Shown here: positions 52,831 to 61,891 of the stretch, piece after piece
Layout: each line of letters opens with the position of its first letter
How positions within the stretch are numbered: position 1 is the first letter of the stretch
NCBI GenBank assembly: GCA_965203685.1
Contig: OZ241908.1
Location: forward strand, 4,712,001-4,776,000
Source: VXYL01 sp965203685
GTDB taxonomy: Bacteria; Pseudomonadota; Gammaproteobacteria; Pseudomonadales; Azotimanducaceae
Direction: 5' to 3'
DNA: 64,000 nucleotides
The notes under the pieces: generated by a model
Told to the model about the DNA's origin: nothing
Database searches by the model: none
The model's input: only the letters and a program-made list of their open reading frames with translations
Translations under genes and position numbers: made by a program

Positions 52831-53116
52831 TCGACATTCTCAAAGCCGCGCAGTGTACGCCAACGGCCGCACCCCGATGGTCTGCTGGCGCGCGGACGTC
52901 TACGTACGCATCCGGCCTAACCAGCGTCGTTCGGCTAGCCATGGAGTCTGCGCACGGATCGCATCGTCCGCAGACGACGTCGCTGGGCATTCGCCTTGTC
53001 TGATCACGCGCTTACCACGCCTTTCTTCAGATTCCCTGCGGTTTGCTTGGATACTTGGCTGACGCGGGACGTGGTAGAGTGCTGAGTTCGAATCGGACCC
53101 GACTGGGAAGTACGGA
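52831..53116. other. Divergent gatC-mreB intergenic region
   Basis: 286 bp that must carry promoters for gatCAB and the mre cluster. A reversed, degenerate copy of the window's palindromic repeat (GCGCGGACGTCTACGTACGC) lies at about 52888-52908. I see no ORF, RNA gene or clear -10/-35 pair that I would assign with confidence. Confidence 0.5.
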
Positions 53117-54157
53117 TTGAAGCTCTTTGGCGGTCGTTTCTCGCGCGATCTGGCGATTGACCTCGGCACGGCGAATACGCTGGTCTACTCACGTGACCAG
53201 GGCATCATTCTCGACGAACCGTCGGTCGTCGCGATCCGCAATGACGGCAATCGCCATCACCGCGTAATCGCCGTCGGCCTCGACGCCAAGCGGATGCTCG
53301 GTCGCACGCCGGCCAACATAAGGGCGATTCGTCCCCTCAAGGACGGCGTCATCGCCGATTTCGCCGTCACCGAGGAGATGCTCAAGCACTTCATCGCCAA
53401 GGTGCATCACGACTCCTGGATTCGTCCCAGCCCCAGGGTCCTGATCAGCGTACCGTGCAAGTCGACGCCCGTGGAGCGCAAGGCGATACGGGAATCCGCG
53501 AAATCCGCAGGTGCACGAGACGTCCGCCTGATCGAGGAACCCATGGCAGCGGCACTCGGCGCGGGTTTACCGGTTCACGAGGCGATCGGCACGATGGTCG
53601 TGGATATCGGCGGCGGTACCACGGAAATCGCGATCATCTCGTTGAGCGGCGTTGTCTACTCCGACACCGTCCGCGTCGGTGGCGACCGTTTCGACGAGAC
53701 CATCATCAACTATGTCAGGCGCACCAAGGGCAGCCTGATCGGCGAAGCCAACTCCGAGCAGATCAAGCAACAGATCGGCGTCGCCTACCAGCAGGCCGAG
53801 GACGACGTCCAGGAGATCACCGTGCGGGGCCACAACCTGTCCCTCGGCGTGCCCCGCAGCTTCAAGCTCAACAGCAACGATCTCCTGGAAGCCTTGCGCG
53901 ATCCCCTCGCGATGATCGTGCAAGCGGTCAAGAACGCGCTCGAGGCCACGCCGCCCGAACTGTCGGGAGACATCGCGGAGACCGGCGTCGTGCTGACCGG
54001 CGGCGGCGCGCTGTTGAAGGATCTGGACGTGCTCGTCGCCGAAGAGACCGGCTTGCCCGTGATCATCGCCGAGCAGCCCCTGACCTGCGTCGCGCGCGGC
54101 GGCGGTCGGGCGCTCGAAGACTTCGAGGGGTACGCCGACCTGCTCTGGGACGAGTAG
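53117..54157 (+). CDS. mreB: Rod shape-determining protein MreB
   Basis: 346 residues. SRDLAIDLGTANTLVYSRDQGIILDEPSVVA is the first phosphate-binding loop of this actin homologue. TMVVDIGGGTTEIAIISL is the second, and VVLTGGGALLKDLD is the adenosine motif. MreB polymerises along the inner membrane and directs lateral wall synthesis with MreC and MreD. The start codon is TTG at 53117, supported by GGGAAG eight bases upstream and by the usual N-terminal length (KLFGGRFSRDLAIDLG). Confidence 0.97.
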   Translation: MKLFGGRFSRDLAIDLGTANTLVYSRDQGIILDEPSVVAIRNDGNRHHRVIAVGLDAKRMLGRTPANIRAIRPLKDGVIADFAVTEEMLKHFIAKVHHDSWIRPSPRVLISVPCKSTPVERKAIRESAKSAGARDVRLIEEPMAAALGAGLPVHEAIGTMVVDIGGGTTEIAIISLSGVVYSDTVRVGGDRFDETIINYVRRTKGSLIGEANSEQIKQQIGVAYQQAEDDVQEITVRGHNLSLGVPRSFKLNSNDLLEALRDPLAMIVQAVKNALEATPPELSGDIAETGVVLTGGGALLKDLDVLVAEETGLPVIIAEQPLTCVARGGGRALEDFEGYADLLWDE

Positions 54158-54283
54158 GCGTCCCAAGGCTCGCGGCCAGTCACCCCTCCGCGTCGCTGGC
54201 AGTGCCCCCTTCCCGCGTTGCGAAACCTCGGCCCAAGTGCAAGGATTCCGCCGCCCCAAGACCAAGTGAGGCGCATGTGATTC

Positions 54284-55234
54284 GTGCTCGGTAGGTCGTT
54301 CCTCAAGCCCCTAACCCGTCGACGGCAACCGACCGCTGATTCGCTGTTCATGCGTCAGCGAAGCGGAATCTACCGGCTATCGCTGCTGATCGTGCTGTCC
54401 GGCGTGCTGATGGTCGTGGACCAGAACACGCCTTGGCTCACGCCCGCCCGGTGGGCCATCGGCACGGCCTTGAATCCGTTGGAGTTCGCGGCCCGCGCAC
54501 CCTATCTCGCCGTTCGCAAGATCACCGACACGTTCGGTGCCCGCATCGCGCTGCTGAACCGCGTGACCGACCTGGAAGAGGAGAACCAGAAACTCAAGGC
54601 CGCGCTGCTGCGTTTCGATGCCATTGCGCAGGAAAACGAGACGTTGCGCGCACTGTTCAACTCCCAAGCCCCCCTAGAGCACGAAACCCTGATCGCCGAA
54701 CTGATCGGGCTGGACCAGGAACCCAGGCAAGAGGTGACTCTCGACAAGGGATCGGGCGATGGCGTCGCGGTCGGGCAGCCCGTGATCGATGCGGCAGGCC
54801 TGTTCGGACAGGTCGTGGAAACCAACGCGGCGACGAGCAACGTACTGCTGGTCACCGATCCGTCCCATGCCGTACCGGTGTATGTCCTGCGCAACGGGGT
54901 CCGGGCGATCGCCGTCGGCGACGGAGCGGGCAACTTAACTCTCAAGTTCGCGGCAGCTACGCTCGATGTGCGCGTCGGCGACGAGTTGAACTGTTCCGGG
55001 CTCGGCGGGCGCTTCCCGTTCGGGTATCCCGTTGGCGTCGTCACCGTTGCGACGCAGGATGCTTCCGAACCTTTCTTGCGAACGACCGTGCGCCCAAGCG
55101 CAGCCCTTGATCGGTCCCGCCACCTGCTGGTGCTCACGGGCATACCAACGGACGAAGCCCGTACCGTCGGCGCGGAGGCTGCCGCGCCGACGAGCGCGTG
55201 GGGCCTGACCGCCGCAAGTGAACCATCTCCGTGA
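54284..55234 (+). CDS. mreC: Rod shape-determining protein MreC
   Basis: 316 residues. A membrane helix (YRLSLLIVLSGVLMVVDQ) is followed by a coiled coil (VTDLEEENQKLKAALLRFDAIAQENETLRAL) and the periplasmic beta-domain (VTLDKGSGDGVAVGQPVIDAAGLFGQVVE and SNVLLVTDPSHAVPVYV). MreC links MreB to the peptidoglycan synthases. The start could be GTG 54284 or ATG 54350; the longer form includes the KPLTRRR stretch resembling other MreC N-termini. There is a 126-bp gap after mreB without a gene. Confidence 0.95.
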   Translation: MLGRSFLKPLTRRRQPTADSLFMRQRSGIYRLSLLIVLSGVLMVVDQNTPWLTPARWAIGTALNPLEFAARAPYLAVRKITDTFGARIALLNRVTDLEEENQKLKAALLRFDAIAQENETLRALFNSQAPLEHETLIAELIGLDQEPRQEVTLDKGSGDGVAVGQPVIDAAGLFGQVVETNAATSNVLLVTDPSHAVPVYVLRNGVRAIAVGDGAGNLTLKFAAATLDVRVGDELNCSGLGGRFPFGYPVGVVTVATQDASEPFLRTTVRPSAALDRSRHLLVLTGIPTDEARTVGAEAAAPTSAWGLTAASEPSP

Positions 55235-55719
55235 TGACCAATCGGTACGCCTGGGTCGCAGCGACCGTACTCGGCGCTCTGCTCCTGACCGCCGCCCGCT
55301 TGCCGGTGGACGCACCGGAGTGGCTGCGCTGGCTCCGCCCGGACTGGGCATTGGCCGTGTTGCTGTACTGGGCCTTGGTGGCGCCCGCGCGCATGGCCAC
55401 CGTGTGGGCTTGGCTGATGGGCATTCTCGTCGATGTTCTTTACAGCGATCTGTTCGGCCTGCATGCCATGACCCTCGCCCTGATGGTCTTCGCCGCGACT
55501 CGGTTTCAGCAGCGCCTGGCGCTGTTCAAGCTAGCGCAACAAGCCGGCTTCGTTGCCATCGCCGCACTGGTCACGGAACTGGGCCGGGCGCTTTTGCGGG
55601 CGGCTGCCGTGGGCGCGGATGTTTCCCCGTTCTTGCTGGTAGGGCCGGTGGTAACGGCTGCCGTGTTCGTACTCCTTGTCGTGGCGGTACCGCGCGAGAC
55701 CACGCGGTTCGTCGAGTGA
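55234..55719 (+). CDS. mreD: Rod shape-determining protein MreD
   Basis: 161 residues, polytopic. PEWLRWLRPDWALAVLLYWALVAPARMATVWAWLMGILVDVLYSDLFGLHAMTLALMVF is the MreD signature, including the short 'GIL.D.L......G.H.L' region. The ATG at 55234 overlaps the mreC stop (TGATG). MreD is the inner-membrane partner of MreC. Confidence 0.94.
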   Translation: MTNRYAWVAATVLGALLLTAARLPVDAPEWLRWLRPDWALAVLLYWALVAPARMATVWAWLMGILVDVLYSDLFGLHAMTLALMVFAATRFQQRLALFKLAQQAGFVAIAALVTELGRALLRAAAVGADVSPFLLVGPVVTAAVFVLLVVAVPRETTRFVE

Positions 55720-56297
55720 CGCCCGGGTACGTCGTCCTCGCATCGTCGTCCCCGCGCCGTGCCGACCTGCTCCGTCAAGCGCGCATCCCGTTCCGCGTTC
55801 AGCCGCCCGAAGTAGACGAGACGGCCAAAGCGGGCGAGACCGAAGACGACTACGTCAGGAGACTGGCCAGGTCGAAGGCGCGCGCGGTTTGCGCACCGGT
55901 CCCCGTGCTAGCGGCGGACACGGTGGTCGCCATCGATGGCCAGCTACTCGGCAAGCCACGCGACAAGCAGCATTTCGTCGCAATGATGCGCGCGCTCTCC
56001 GGTCGCGAGCATCGCGTGCTCACGGCCGTCGCCCTGCGCTGGGGAACGCGCGAAGGCATACGCACGGCCAGTGCCGCGGTCACGCTGCGCCCAATCGCGC
56101 CCGCCGAGATCGATGCCTACTGGGCTACCGGAGAACCGCTTGACAAGGCCGGCGGCTACGGCATCCAAGGAATCGGCGGCACGTTCGTGCGCGCCGTGCA
56201 TGGCAGCTATCACGCCGTTGTTGGCTTGCCCTTGGCCGAAACGGAAGAGTTGCTGGGTGCTTTCGGAATCGACACGTGGCGTTGGCGGGCCGGTTGA
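55716..56297 (+). CDS. maf: Maf-like nucleotide pyrophosphatase
   Basis: 193 residues. VVLASSSPRRADLLRQARIPFRVQPPEVDET is the Maf N-terminus, PVLAADTVVAIDGQLLGKP the catalytic Asp-containing block, and GEPLDKAGGYGIQGIGGTFV the conserved C-terminal block. Maf/YhdE proteins hydrolyse dTTP and UTP or modified pyrimidine/purine nucleotides. The GTG at 55716 overlaps mreD's TGA (GTGA). The frame reads upstream to 55218, but that is inside mreD. Confidence 0.94.
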   Translation: MTPGYVVLASSSPRRADLLRQARIPFRVQPPEVDETAKAGETEDDYVRRLARSKARAVCAPVPVLAADTVVAIDGQLLGKPRDKQHFVAMMRALSGREHRVLTAVALRWGTREGIRTASAAVTLRPIAPAEIDAYWATGEPLDKAGGYGIQGIGGTFVRAVHGSYHAVVGLPLAETEELLGAFGIDTWRWRAG

Positions 56298-56396
56298 GTG
56301 GCGTTGCCCGGGTGCGATGCGTGGGCAAAACTCGGCCCGCGGTGGGAGAATGGCGCAAACGACTTTGCGCGAAAACGCCACTGAAGGGACACGAGC

Positions 56397-57953
56397 GTGT
56401 CGGAGGAGCTCCTCGTTGATGCCAACGCGTTTGAAACGCGCATCGCCTTGTTGCGCAACGGCGAGCCCATCGAAATCCACTTGCAGCGTCCGCCCGGCGA
56501 CTCGAAGACCCAACCGGGGAGCCTTCTTGGAAACATCTACCTGGGCAAGGTCGCGCGCATCGCGCCCGCCCTACAAGCCGTTTTCGTAGACATCGGGACG
56601 CAAACGCTCGGCGCGTTGTTCAACGACCCGCAAGGGACACCGAGTCTCGGTGAGCCTGGTCCACCTGCACCGTCAGTCTCGCCGGCGGCAGCCGAAGGCG
56701 ACCACATCCTAGTCCAAGTCGCCAAGGAGCCGTTGAAGAGCCGGGGCGCCGGTCACGGCAAGGGGCCGAGACTTAGCGCCAATCCATCACTCGTTGGCCG
56801 TTACGTGGTGGGCTTTCCGTTGGCGGCACCCGCGCAAAGCGCCAACGACTCGCGGGTCAGCCTCTCCCGCCGGCTCGTGGCAGACAGCGAACGCGCCCGC
56901 CTCGGCGTACTCGTGGCCGACGTGCTGCAAGACCTCGGTCTGGCATGGAGCTGTATTGTGCGAACGGCGGCCGCCGGCGCTACGCGCAAGGAGATCGCCG
57001 ACGACTTGGCCTACCTATGCCGCCTGTGGCAGCAGATTCGACACCGGCGCGTACGCGCCCGGGAGGCACCGACGCTGCTGTACCAGGAACTGCCCACCAT
57101 GCTGCGCACGGTCCGCGACCTGACAGGGCCGGCTCTGAGCGGAATCCTCGTCAACGATGACAACGCCTGGGCAAGAGTACGCAATCACGTCGAGGCGCAT
57201 TTCCCCGCCTATCGCGACAAGGTCGTGCGCTACCAGGGCACGCGACCGCTATTCGACGCCTTTGGCGTGGAAGCGGCTGTTGACGGCATTCTGGACCCCC
57301 GCGTCGAACTCCCGAGCGGCGGCCAAATCGTAATCGAGCACACCGAGGCCATGACCACCATCGACGTGGACAGCGGCACGGCCTTGGATTCCGCCAACCG
57401 GGCCGACACGGCACTGAAGACCAATCTCGAAGCGGCCACGGCGATACCGCGCCAACTGCGGTTGCGCAATATCGGCGGCATTGTCGTGGTGGACTTCATC
57501 GGCATGGCCTCGGACGAACACCGCGACAGCGTCCAACGCGCACTCCTCGAGGCCGCGAAGGACGACCCGGCACGGTTCACCGCCTCCGGGTTTACCGACC
57601 TCGGCCTCGTGGAGATTTCTCGGCGGCGGATCCGCGACAGCCTGCTCAGCCAATTGAGCAGCAGTTGCCCGGACTGCCGCGGACGCGGCTACATCAAATC
57701 TGCCGAGAGCACCTGTTTCGACATATTCCGTGCCCTGCTGCGTCGCACGACTGTCGACGGACCCGCTCTGTCAAGCTACGTGCTGCACGCCGCGGAAGCC
57801 GTCGTCGACCGCCTACTCGACGAAGACGCGCACCATCTCGCCGCCCTCGTCAGCCAAACCGGGCGTCCGGTGGAACTCCAAGTGGAACCGGGCTATCGAA
57901 ACGATCAATTCGACCTCGTCGGTGTGCCGCGCAGCGGTAGTGAAACTGCATGA
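56397..57953 (+). CDS. rng: Ribonuclease G
   Basis: 518 residues of the RNase E/G family, with an insertion or variation in the S1-like region. The N-terminus (ELLVDANAFETRIALLRNGEPIEIHLQRP, NIYLGKVARIAPALQAVFVDIG) contains the S1 core. GGQIVIEHTEAMTTIDVDSG and LRLRNIGGIVVVDFIGM carry the catalytic Asp residues. SCPDCRGRGYIKSAES is the Zn-link CxxC. RNase G processes the 5' end of 16S rRNA and degrades some mRNAs. GTG start at 56397, preceded by GAAGGGA. Confidence 0.94.
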   Translation: MSEELLVDANAFETRIALLRNGEPIEIHLQRPPGDSKTQPGSLLGNIYLGKVARIAPALQAVFVDIGTQTLGALFNDPQGTPSLGEPGPPAPSVSPAAAEGDHILVQVAKEPLKSRGAGHGKGPRLSANPSLVGRYVVGFPLAAPAQSANDSRVSLSRRLVADSERARLGVLVADVLQDLGLAWSCIVRTAAAGATRKEIADDLAYLCRLWQQIRHRRVRAREAPTLLYQELPTMLRTVRDLTGPALSGILVNDDNAWARVRNHVEAHFPAYRDKVVRYQGTRPLFDAFGVEAAVDGILDPRVELPSGGQIVIEHTEAMTTIDVDSGTALDSANRADTALKTNLEAATAIPRQLRLRNIGGIVVVDFIGMASDEHRDSVQRALLEAAKDDPARFTASGFTDLGLVEISRRRIRDSLLSQLSSSCPDCRGRGYIKSAESTCFDIFRALLRRTTVDGPALSSYVLHAAEAVVDRLLDEDAHHLAALVSQTGRPVELQVEPGYRNDQFDLVGVPRSGSETA

Positions 57954-60900
57954 ATGCGCTGATCCGGACGACATTCCTCGTTGCCACCATCGCCGCGATC
58001 TGCTTCGCCCTGGTGCAAGTGGTGTGCCGGGTCGTGTTTTGGCAGTTGCCGGGGCTGGAGAGCGCGCTCAACGACGTGCTGGCCGATCAAGGGGTCGCCG
58101 TGCGCGGGATCGAGGGGCGTTGGAACGGGATCAACCCGGGCCTCTACGCCGATCGAATCGACTTCCCAGCCGGCCAAGCGAGCGGATTGGATTTCGAACT
58201 CGACCTACTCGAGAGCCTCGGCCGCAACCGCGTCGTCGCGCGGCGCTTGACCGTGGCCGACGGCCACGTCGCGTTCGACAAGACACCGACAGGCTGGCGG
58301 TTGCGCGGCACCTCAGGTGCAGGCGATTTCGATGTGCGCGCCCTCTTGACGCACAGTGACCAGGTCTGGCTACGGGGTCGCATCGGTTTCCACGGCCCGG
58401 CGCACGGCGGCTCCATCCACGTCGAGTCGATGCTCATCAACCAGGATGGCAACCATCGCTTCCACGTCGGCCTGCAAACCGACGCGAGTTGCGCCGCTTG
58501 CGCCTTGACGATTGACGGCGACATCACCGAGGACGGCCCGGGGGCCGTGCGCATCGCCGGCGAGTCCGTCGTGTTCGCCCGGGACCTCGTCGACTTGGCC
58601 GGCCTTGGTCCGCTGTTTGCCGGCGCGGATGCGAAGCGGGTCGCCGTCGATCTCAGCGCCGACTGGCGTCGTGCGGCGGACGGCGAAGAACGCGCCCGAC
58701 TCAACATGGCCGCCAACCTCGAGGGCCTCCCGGGCGCCCCGGCCCGCCTAGGGCTCGAGGCCGAGGCCTGGCGTGACACCGCCGCAGCGTACCGCGGCCG
58801 GATCGACTCCCTAACTCTCGCAAGCCTTGACACCGTTTTCCGGCTTGACCGCGGTGGATTCGCCATCCGGCCGAGTACGCGCGAAGCCGATCTCTGGCTG
58901 CCGACTTTCGCGCTTGAAAGCCTGGCGCGACCAGTCGCACATGCCTTCGGCCCAGAACACGTGCTCGGTCGCCAGATCGACCGGCTGGCGCCACGCGCAT
59001 GGATCAGCGAACTCGGCCTGCACTTCAACGAACAGGGCGTGGCATTCATCGGCCTTGCATCCGAAGCCTCGACAACCGGCTACAAGGGCGTGCCGGCCGT
59101 CGACAACGGCACGTTTAGGTTCGCCGGTAGCCAACACGCCGCGCGCGCGTTCGCCAACGGTCGCGATGTGCTATTGGCATTTCCCGACTACCTCACGGCC
59201 TATGCGACCCACGACGCGATACAGGGGTCGTTCACACTCGTCTACGGTGGCGACCGTGTCGGCCTGCGCGGCACGGACATCGAAGTCCGCCAAGGCCGGA
59301 CCCAGGCGGCCGGCACCTTCGCGCTCTCGCGTCGAACCGGCGACTCGCACTCCCACGTCATAGTCGACGGCGAGGTCGACCAAGTCGATGCCGCCGCTGC
59401 GCGCGAATACGTACCGCTGACCTTGTCGCCGGAGTTGCGAAAATGGCTCCTCGACAGCGTGCACTCGGGCGAGCTCTCCGGCGTCCGCATGGTCTACCAA
59501 GGCCGCACCAAGGTCGACGACGACCTCCCCTGGCGCCGGTTCGAGATGAGTTCGCGTTTTACCAACGCCACAGTTGCCTACCATGCCGACTGGCCAACGG
59601 CCACCGACGTCCAGGGACAATTCGTCGTCACGCCTCGCCGCACCCGAGTGCGCGGTCAAGCCGAGGCCTTCGGCGTCCACCTGCCGGATCTCGACCTTTC
59701 CGTCCGTCACGAGTCCGACACGCCCGCACGCACGCTCAACGCCGCAGCCGTGAGTTTCAGTTGTGACACGAGCGTGTCGCGCCTGTTCGACCTCGCCCGC
59801 GCCACGCCGATCCGCGACGCCATGCCGTTCCTGTCGGACGCTTGGTCCGGCGGCGGGCAAGTCAGCGTCAGCGCCGAATTGCGCATTCCGTTGGGCAATC
59901 GGCCGCTTGGCCCCGGCGACGTAAGTGCCGGCTTCGTGTTCCACGACGCCGATCTGGACTTGGCCGGCATCGGCCTCGCCTTCGTGGACATCAATGAGCG
60001 GCTGCACTTCGAGTATCCCGCGAACTTGGCCAGCAACTCCCTGCACGCATCCCTGTTCGGCGCGCCGGTGACAATCGGCATCTCCTCGGACACGGACAGC
60101 GTCCGGTTCGAACTGACGGGCAGCGCGACCCCGCAGGATGCGTATAGGCTGCTCGACATCGACGACTTAGGGGTAGTCGATGGCCGCTTCGGTTACGACG
60201 CCCTCTTCACGGTGTTCCCCAACGCCGACCGTGCCATGGAACTGCAGATCACGAGCGACCTTGAGGGAATGACAGTGCGGCTGCCAGCCCCGCTCGCGAA
60301 GTCCTCGGACGATGCCCGGCCCATGACCGCCGCGATGCAGTTCCTCGACTCGCATGTCGCCGTCTCGGCACGCTATGGAGAAGCCGATGGATGGCTGCAC
60401 ACTGACGACGGGGGTATCCGCGCGGGCGCAATCGGCATCGGCGGCAGTGTGCCCATGATCGACGCAGCCGACGGTCGAGTCGTCTTGGGCGGCGGCGTCG
60501 ACGAGATCGACTCCGAGACCATGACGATGCTGCTGGCACCCTCGGCCGGTCCCAGACCGTTCGCCTGGGAACTGCGTCGCTTCGCGGTTGCCCGCATGAC
60601 GCTCGACGATTTCACCATCACAGACGCCGTACTCGACGGCTTCTCGGATGCTAGCGAGGTGAGTTTCGCCATCGACGCCGCCGAACTCAAAGGAACAGTA
60701 GCCAAATCCGGCGATGCCCCGTGGCAGGTGAGTTTAAGCGAGCTGCGTCTGCCCGCACCCGAGGGCGAGGGCGACCCGCTGACCACGGCTGCAATGGACC
60801 GCGTGCTGCCCGCCGATGTCGAACTCGACCGCGTAATCGTCGGCGACGAAGACTACGGCTCGTGGACCCTCGGCTTGCGGCCTGACGCCAACGGCGTAAC

Positions 60901-61891
60901 GCTGACCGGTGTCGTCGCCGACATGCGCGGGTTGCACATCGAGTCCGGGGGCGAGGTCTACTGGTCCCGGAGCGGTGAAACGCGATTCGACGGCGAGGTT
61001 TCCGCCGGGGACCTGCGCGATGTCCTGCCATTGTGGGGTTTCGCACCGAGTGTCGAGTCGGAGACCTTCAACGCCTCGGGTCATGTGCGTTGGCCGGGCT
61101 CGCCGCTCAACTTCGACTTGGCCCACCTTTCGGGCGATGCCCGGCTTGGGGTGACGAACGGCCGTTTTCTCGACGTCGCGCAAGGGGCGACGCCGATCTT
61201 GAGCCTGGTCAATTTCTCGACAATCGCCAAGCGGATGAATCTCGACTTCTCGGATGTATTCGGCTCCGGCGTCAGTTTCGAGGAAGTCATCGCGGAGCTG
61301 ACGGTGAATGACGGCCTGGCCCGGTTTACGAAGGCCGCCGAGATCGTGGGCACCGGGTCGAGCTTCCGACTTGCCGGGACCGTGGACCTCGACAGCGGTG
61401 CGCTCGACAACGAGATGGTGGTGACCTTGCCGGTACACGCCAGTCTCCCTTGGGTGGCCGGGTTTCTCGCGCTGTCAAATCCTCCCGGTGCTGCCGCAGT
61501 GGTCGTAGGCCGGCAGGTTTTTAAGGACCAGATCCGGCGCTTGACCAGCGGCAAGTACCGGATACGCGGCACCTACGAGGAACCAGAGGTGGAATTCGAG
61601 GGCGTCTTCGCCGACCATGCCACCGACGTCGAGGAGTCAGCTGTTTCACCAGGCAGCAACCAGGATCCCGCCGAGTCCGTCCCACCGACGCCTTCCGACA
61701 CACCACCGCCAACGACCCAGACACCGTTGGAGGGTGGGGAAGATTACGTGCCCCCAGCCGAGGAGCGCGAGGGGCCTGCCCCTTCCATGGAACAACCCTC
61801 CAGCGTTCCTTTTGGTCATGCGGCTACCGGAACCCGGGTGTCGGCAGGCACGAGCGCGAGTTCGAAGCGTCTGGCCTGGCGCTGGAGATGA
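57950..61891 (+). CDS. yhdP: YhdP family AsmA-like envelope protein
   Basis: 1313 residues. A single N-terminal membrane helix (IRTTFLVATIAAICFALVQVVCRVVFW) is followed by a long repeating beta structure of the AsmA/DUF3971 kind, ending with an AsmA-2-like segment (FLDVAQGATPILSLVNFSTIAKRM and VAGFLALSNPPGAAAVVVGRQV). YhdP and its paralogues form periplasm-spanning lipid-transport bridges. It overlaps rng by 4 bp (ATGA). The C-terminal 40 or so residues are Pro-rich. The final stretch, from about 61790, overlaps the end of the IS110 transposase, so the natural C-terminus has probably been altered by the insertion. Confidence 0.92.
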   Translation: MNALIRTTFLVATIAAICFALVQVVCRVVFWQLPGLESALNDVLADQGVAVRGIEGRWNGINPGLYADRIDFPAGQASGLDFELDLLESLGRNRVVARRLTVADGHVAFDKTPTGWRLRGTSGAGDFDVRALLTHSDQVWLRGRIGFHGPAHGGSIHVESMLINQDGNHRFHVGLQTDASCAACALTIDGDITEDGPGAVRIAGESVVFARDLVDLAGLGPLFAGADAKRVAVDLSADWRRAADGEERARLNMAANLEGLPGAPARLGLEAEAWRDTAAAYRGRIDSLTLASLDTVFRLDRGGFAIRPSTREADLWLPTFALESLARPVAHAFGPEHVLGRQIDRLAPRAWISELGLHFNEQGVAFIGLASEASTTGYKGVPAVDNGTFRFAGSQHAARAFANGRDVLLAFPDYLTAYATHDAIQGSFTLVYGGDRVGLRGTDIEVRQGRTQAAGTFALSRRTGDSHSHVIVDGEVDQVDAAAAREYVPLTLSPELRKWLLDSVHSGELSGVRMVYQGRTKVDDDLPWRRFEMSSRFTNATVAYHADWPTATDVQGQFVVTPRRTRVRGQAEAFGVHLPDLDLSVRHESDTPARTLNAAAVSFSCDTSVSRLFDLARATPIRDAMPFLSDAWSGGGQVSVSAELRIPLGNRPLGPGDVSAGFVFHDADLDLAGIGLAFVDINERLHFEYPANLASNSLHASLFGAPVTIGISSDTDSVRFELTGSATPQDAYRLLDIDDLGVVDGRFGYDALFTVFPNADRAMELQITSDLEGMTVRLPAPLAKSSDDARPMTAAMQFLDSHVAVSARYGEADGWLHTDDGGIRAGAIGIGGSVPMIDAADGRVVLGGGVDEIDSETMTMLLAPSAGPRPFAWELRRFAVARMTLDDFTITDAVLDGFSDASEVSFAIDAAELKGTVAKSGDAPWQVSLSELRLPAPEGEGDPLTTAAMDRVLPADVELDRVIVGDEDYGSWTLGLRPDANGVTLTGVVADMRGLHIESGGEVYWSRSGETRFDGEVSAGDLRDVLPLWGFAPSVESETFNASGHVRWPGSPLNFDLAHLSGDARLGVTNGRFLDVAQGATPILSLVNFSTIAKRMNLDFSDVFGSGVSFEEVIAELTVNDGLARFTKAAEIVGTGSSFRLAGTVDLDSGALDNEMVVTLPVHASLPWVAGFLALSNPPGAAAVVVGRQVFKDQIRRLTSGKYRIRGTYEEPEVEFEGVFADHATDVEESAVSPGSNQDPAESVPPTPSDTPPPTTQTPLEGGEDYVPPAEEREGPAPSMEQPSSVPFGHAATGTRVSAGTSASSKRLAWRWR

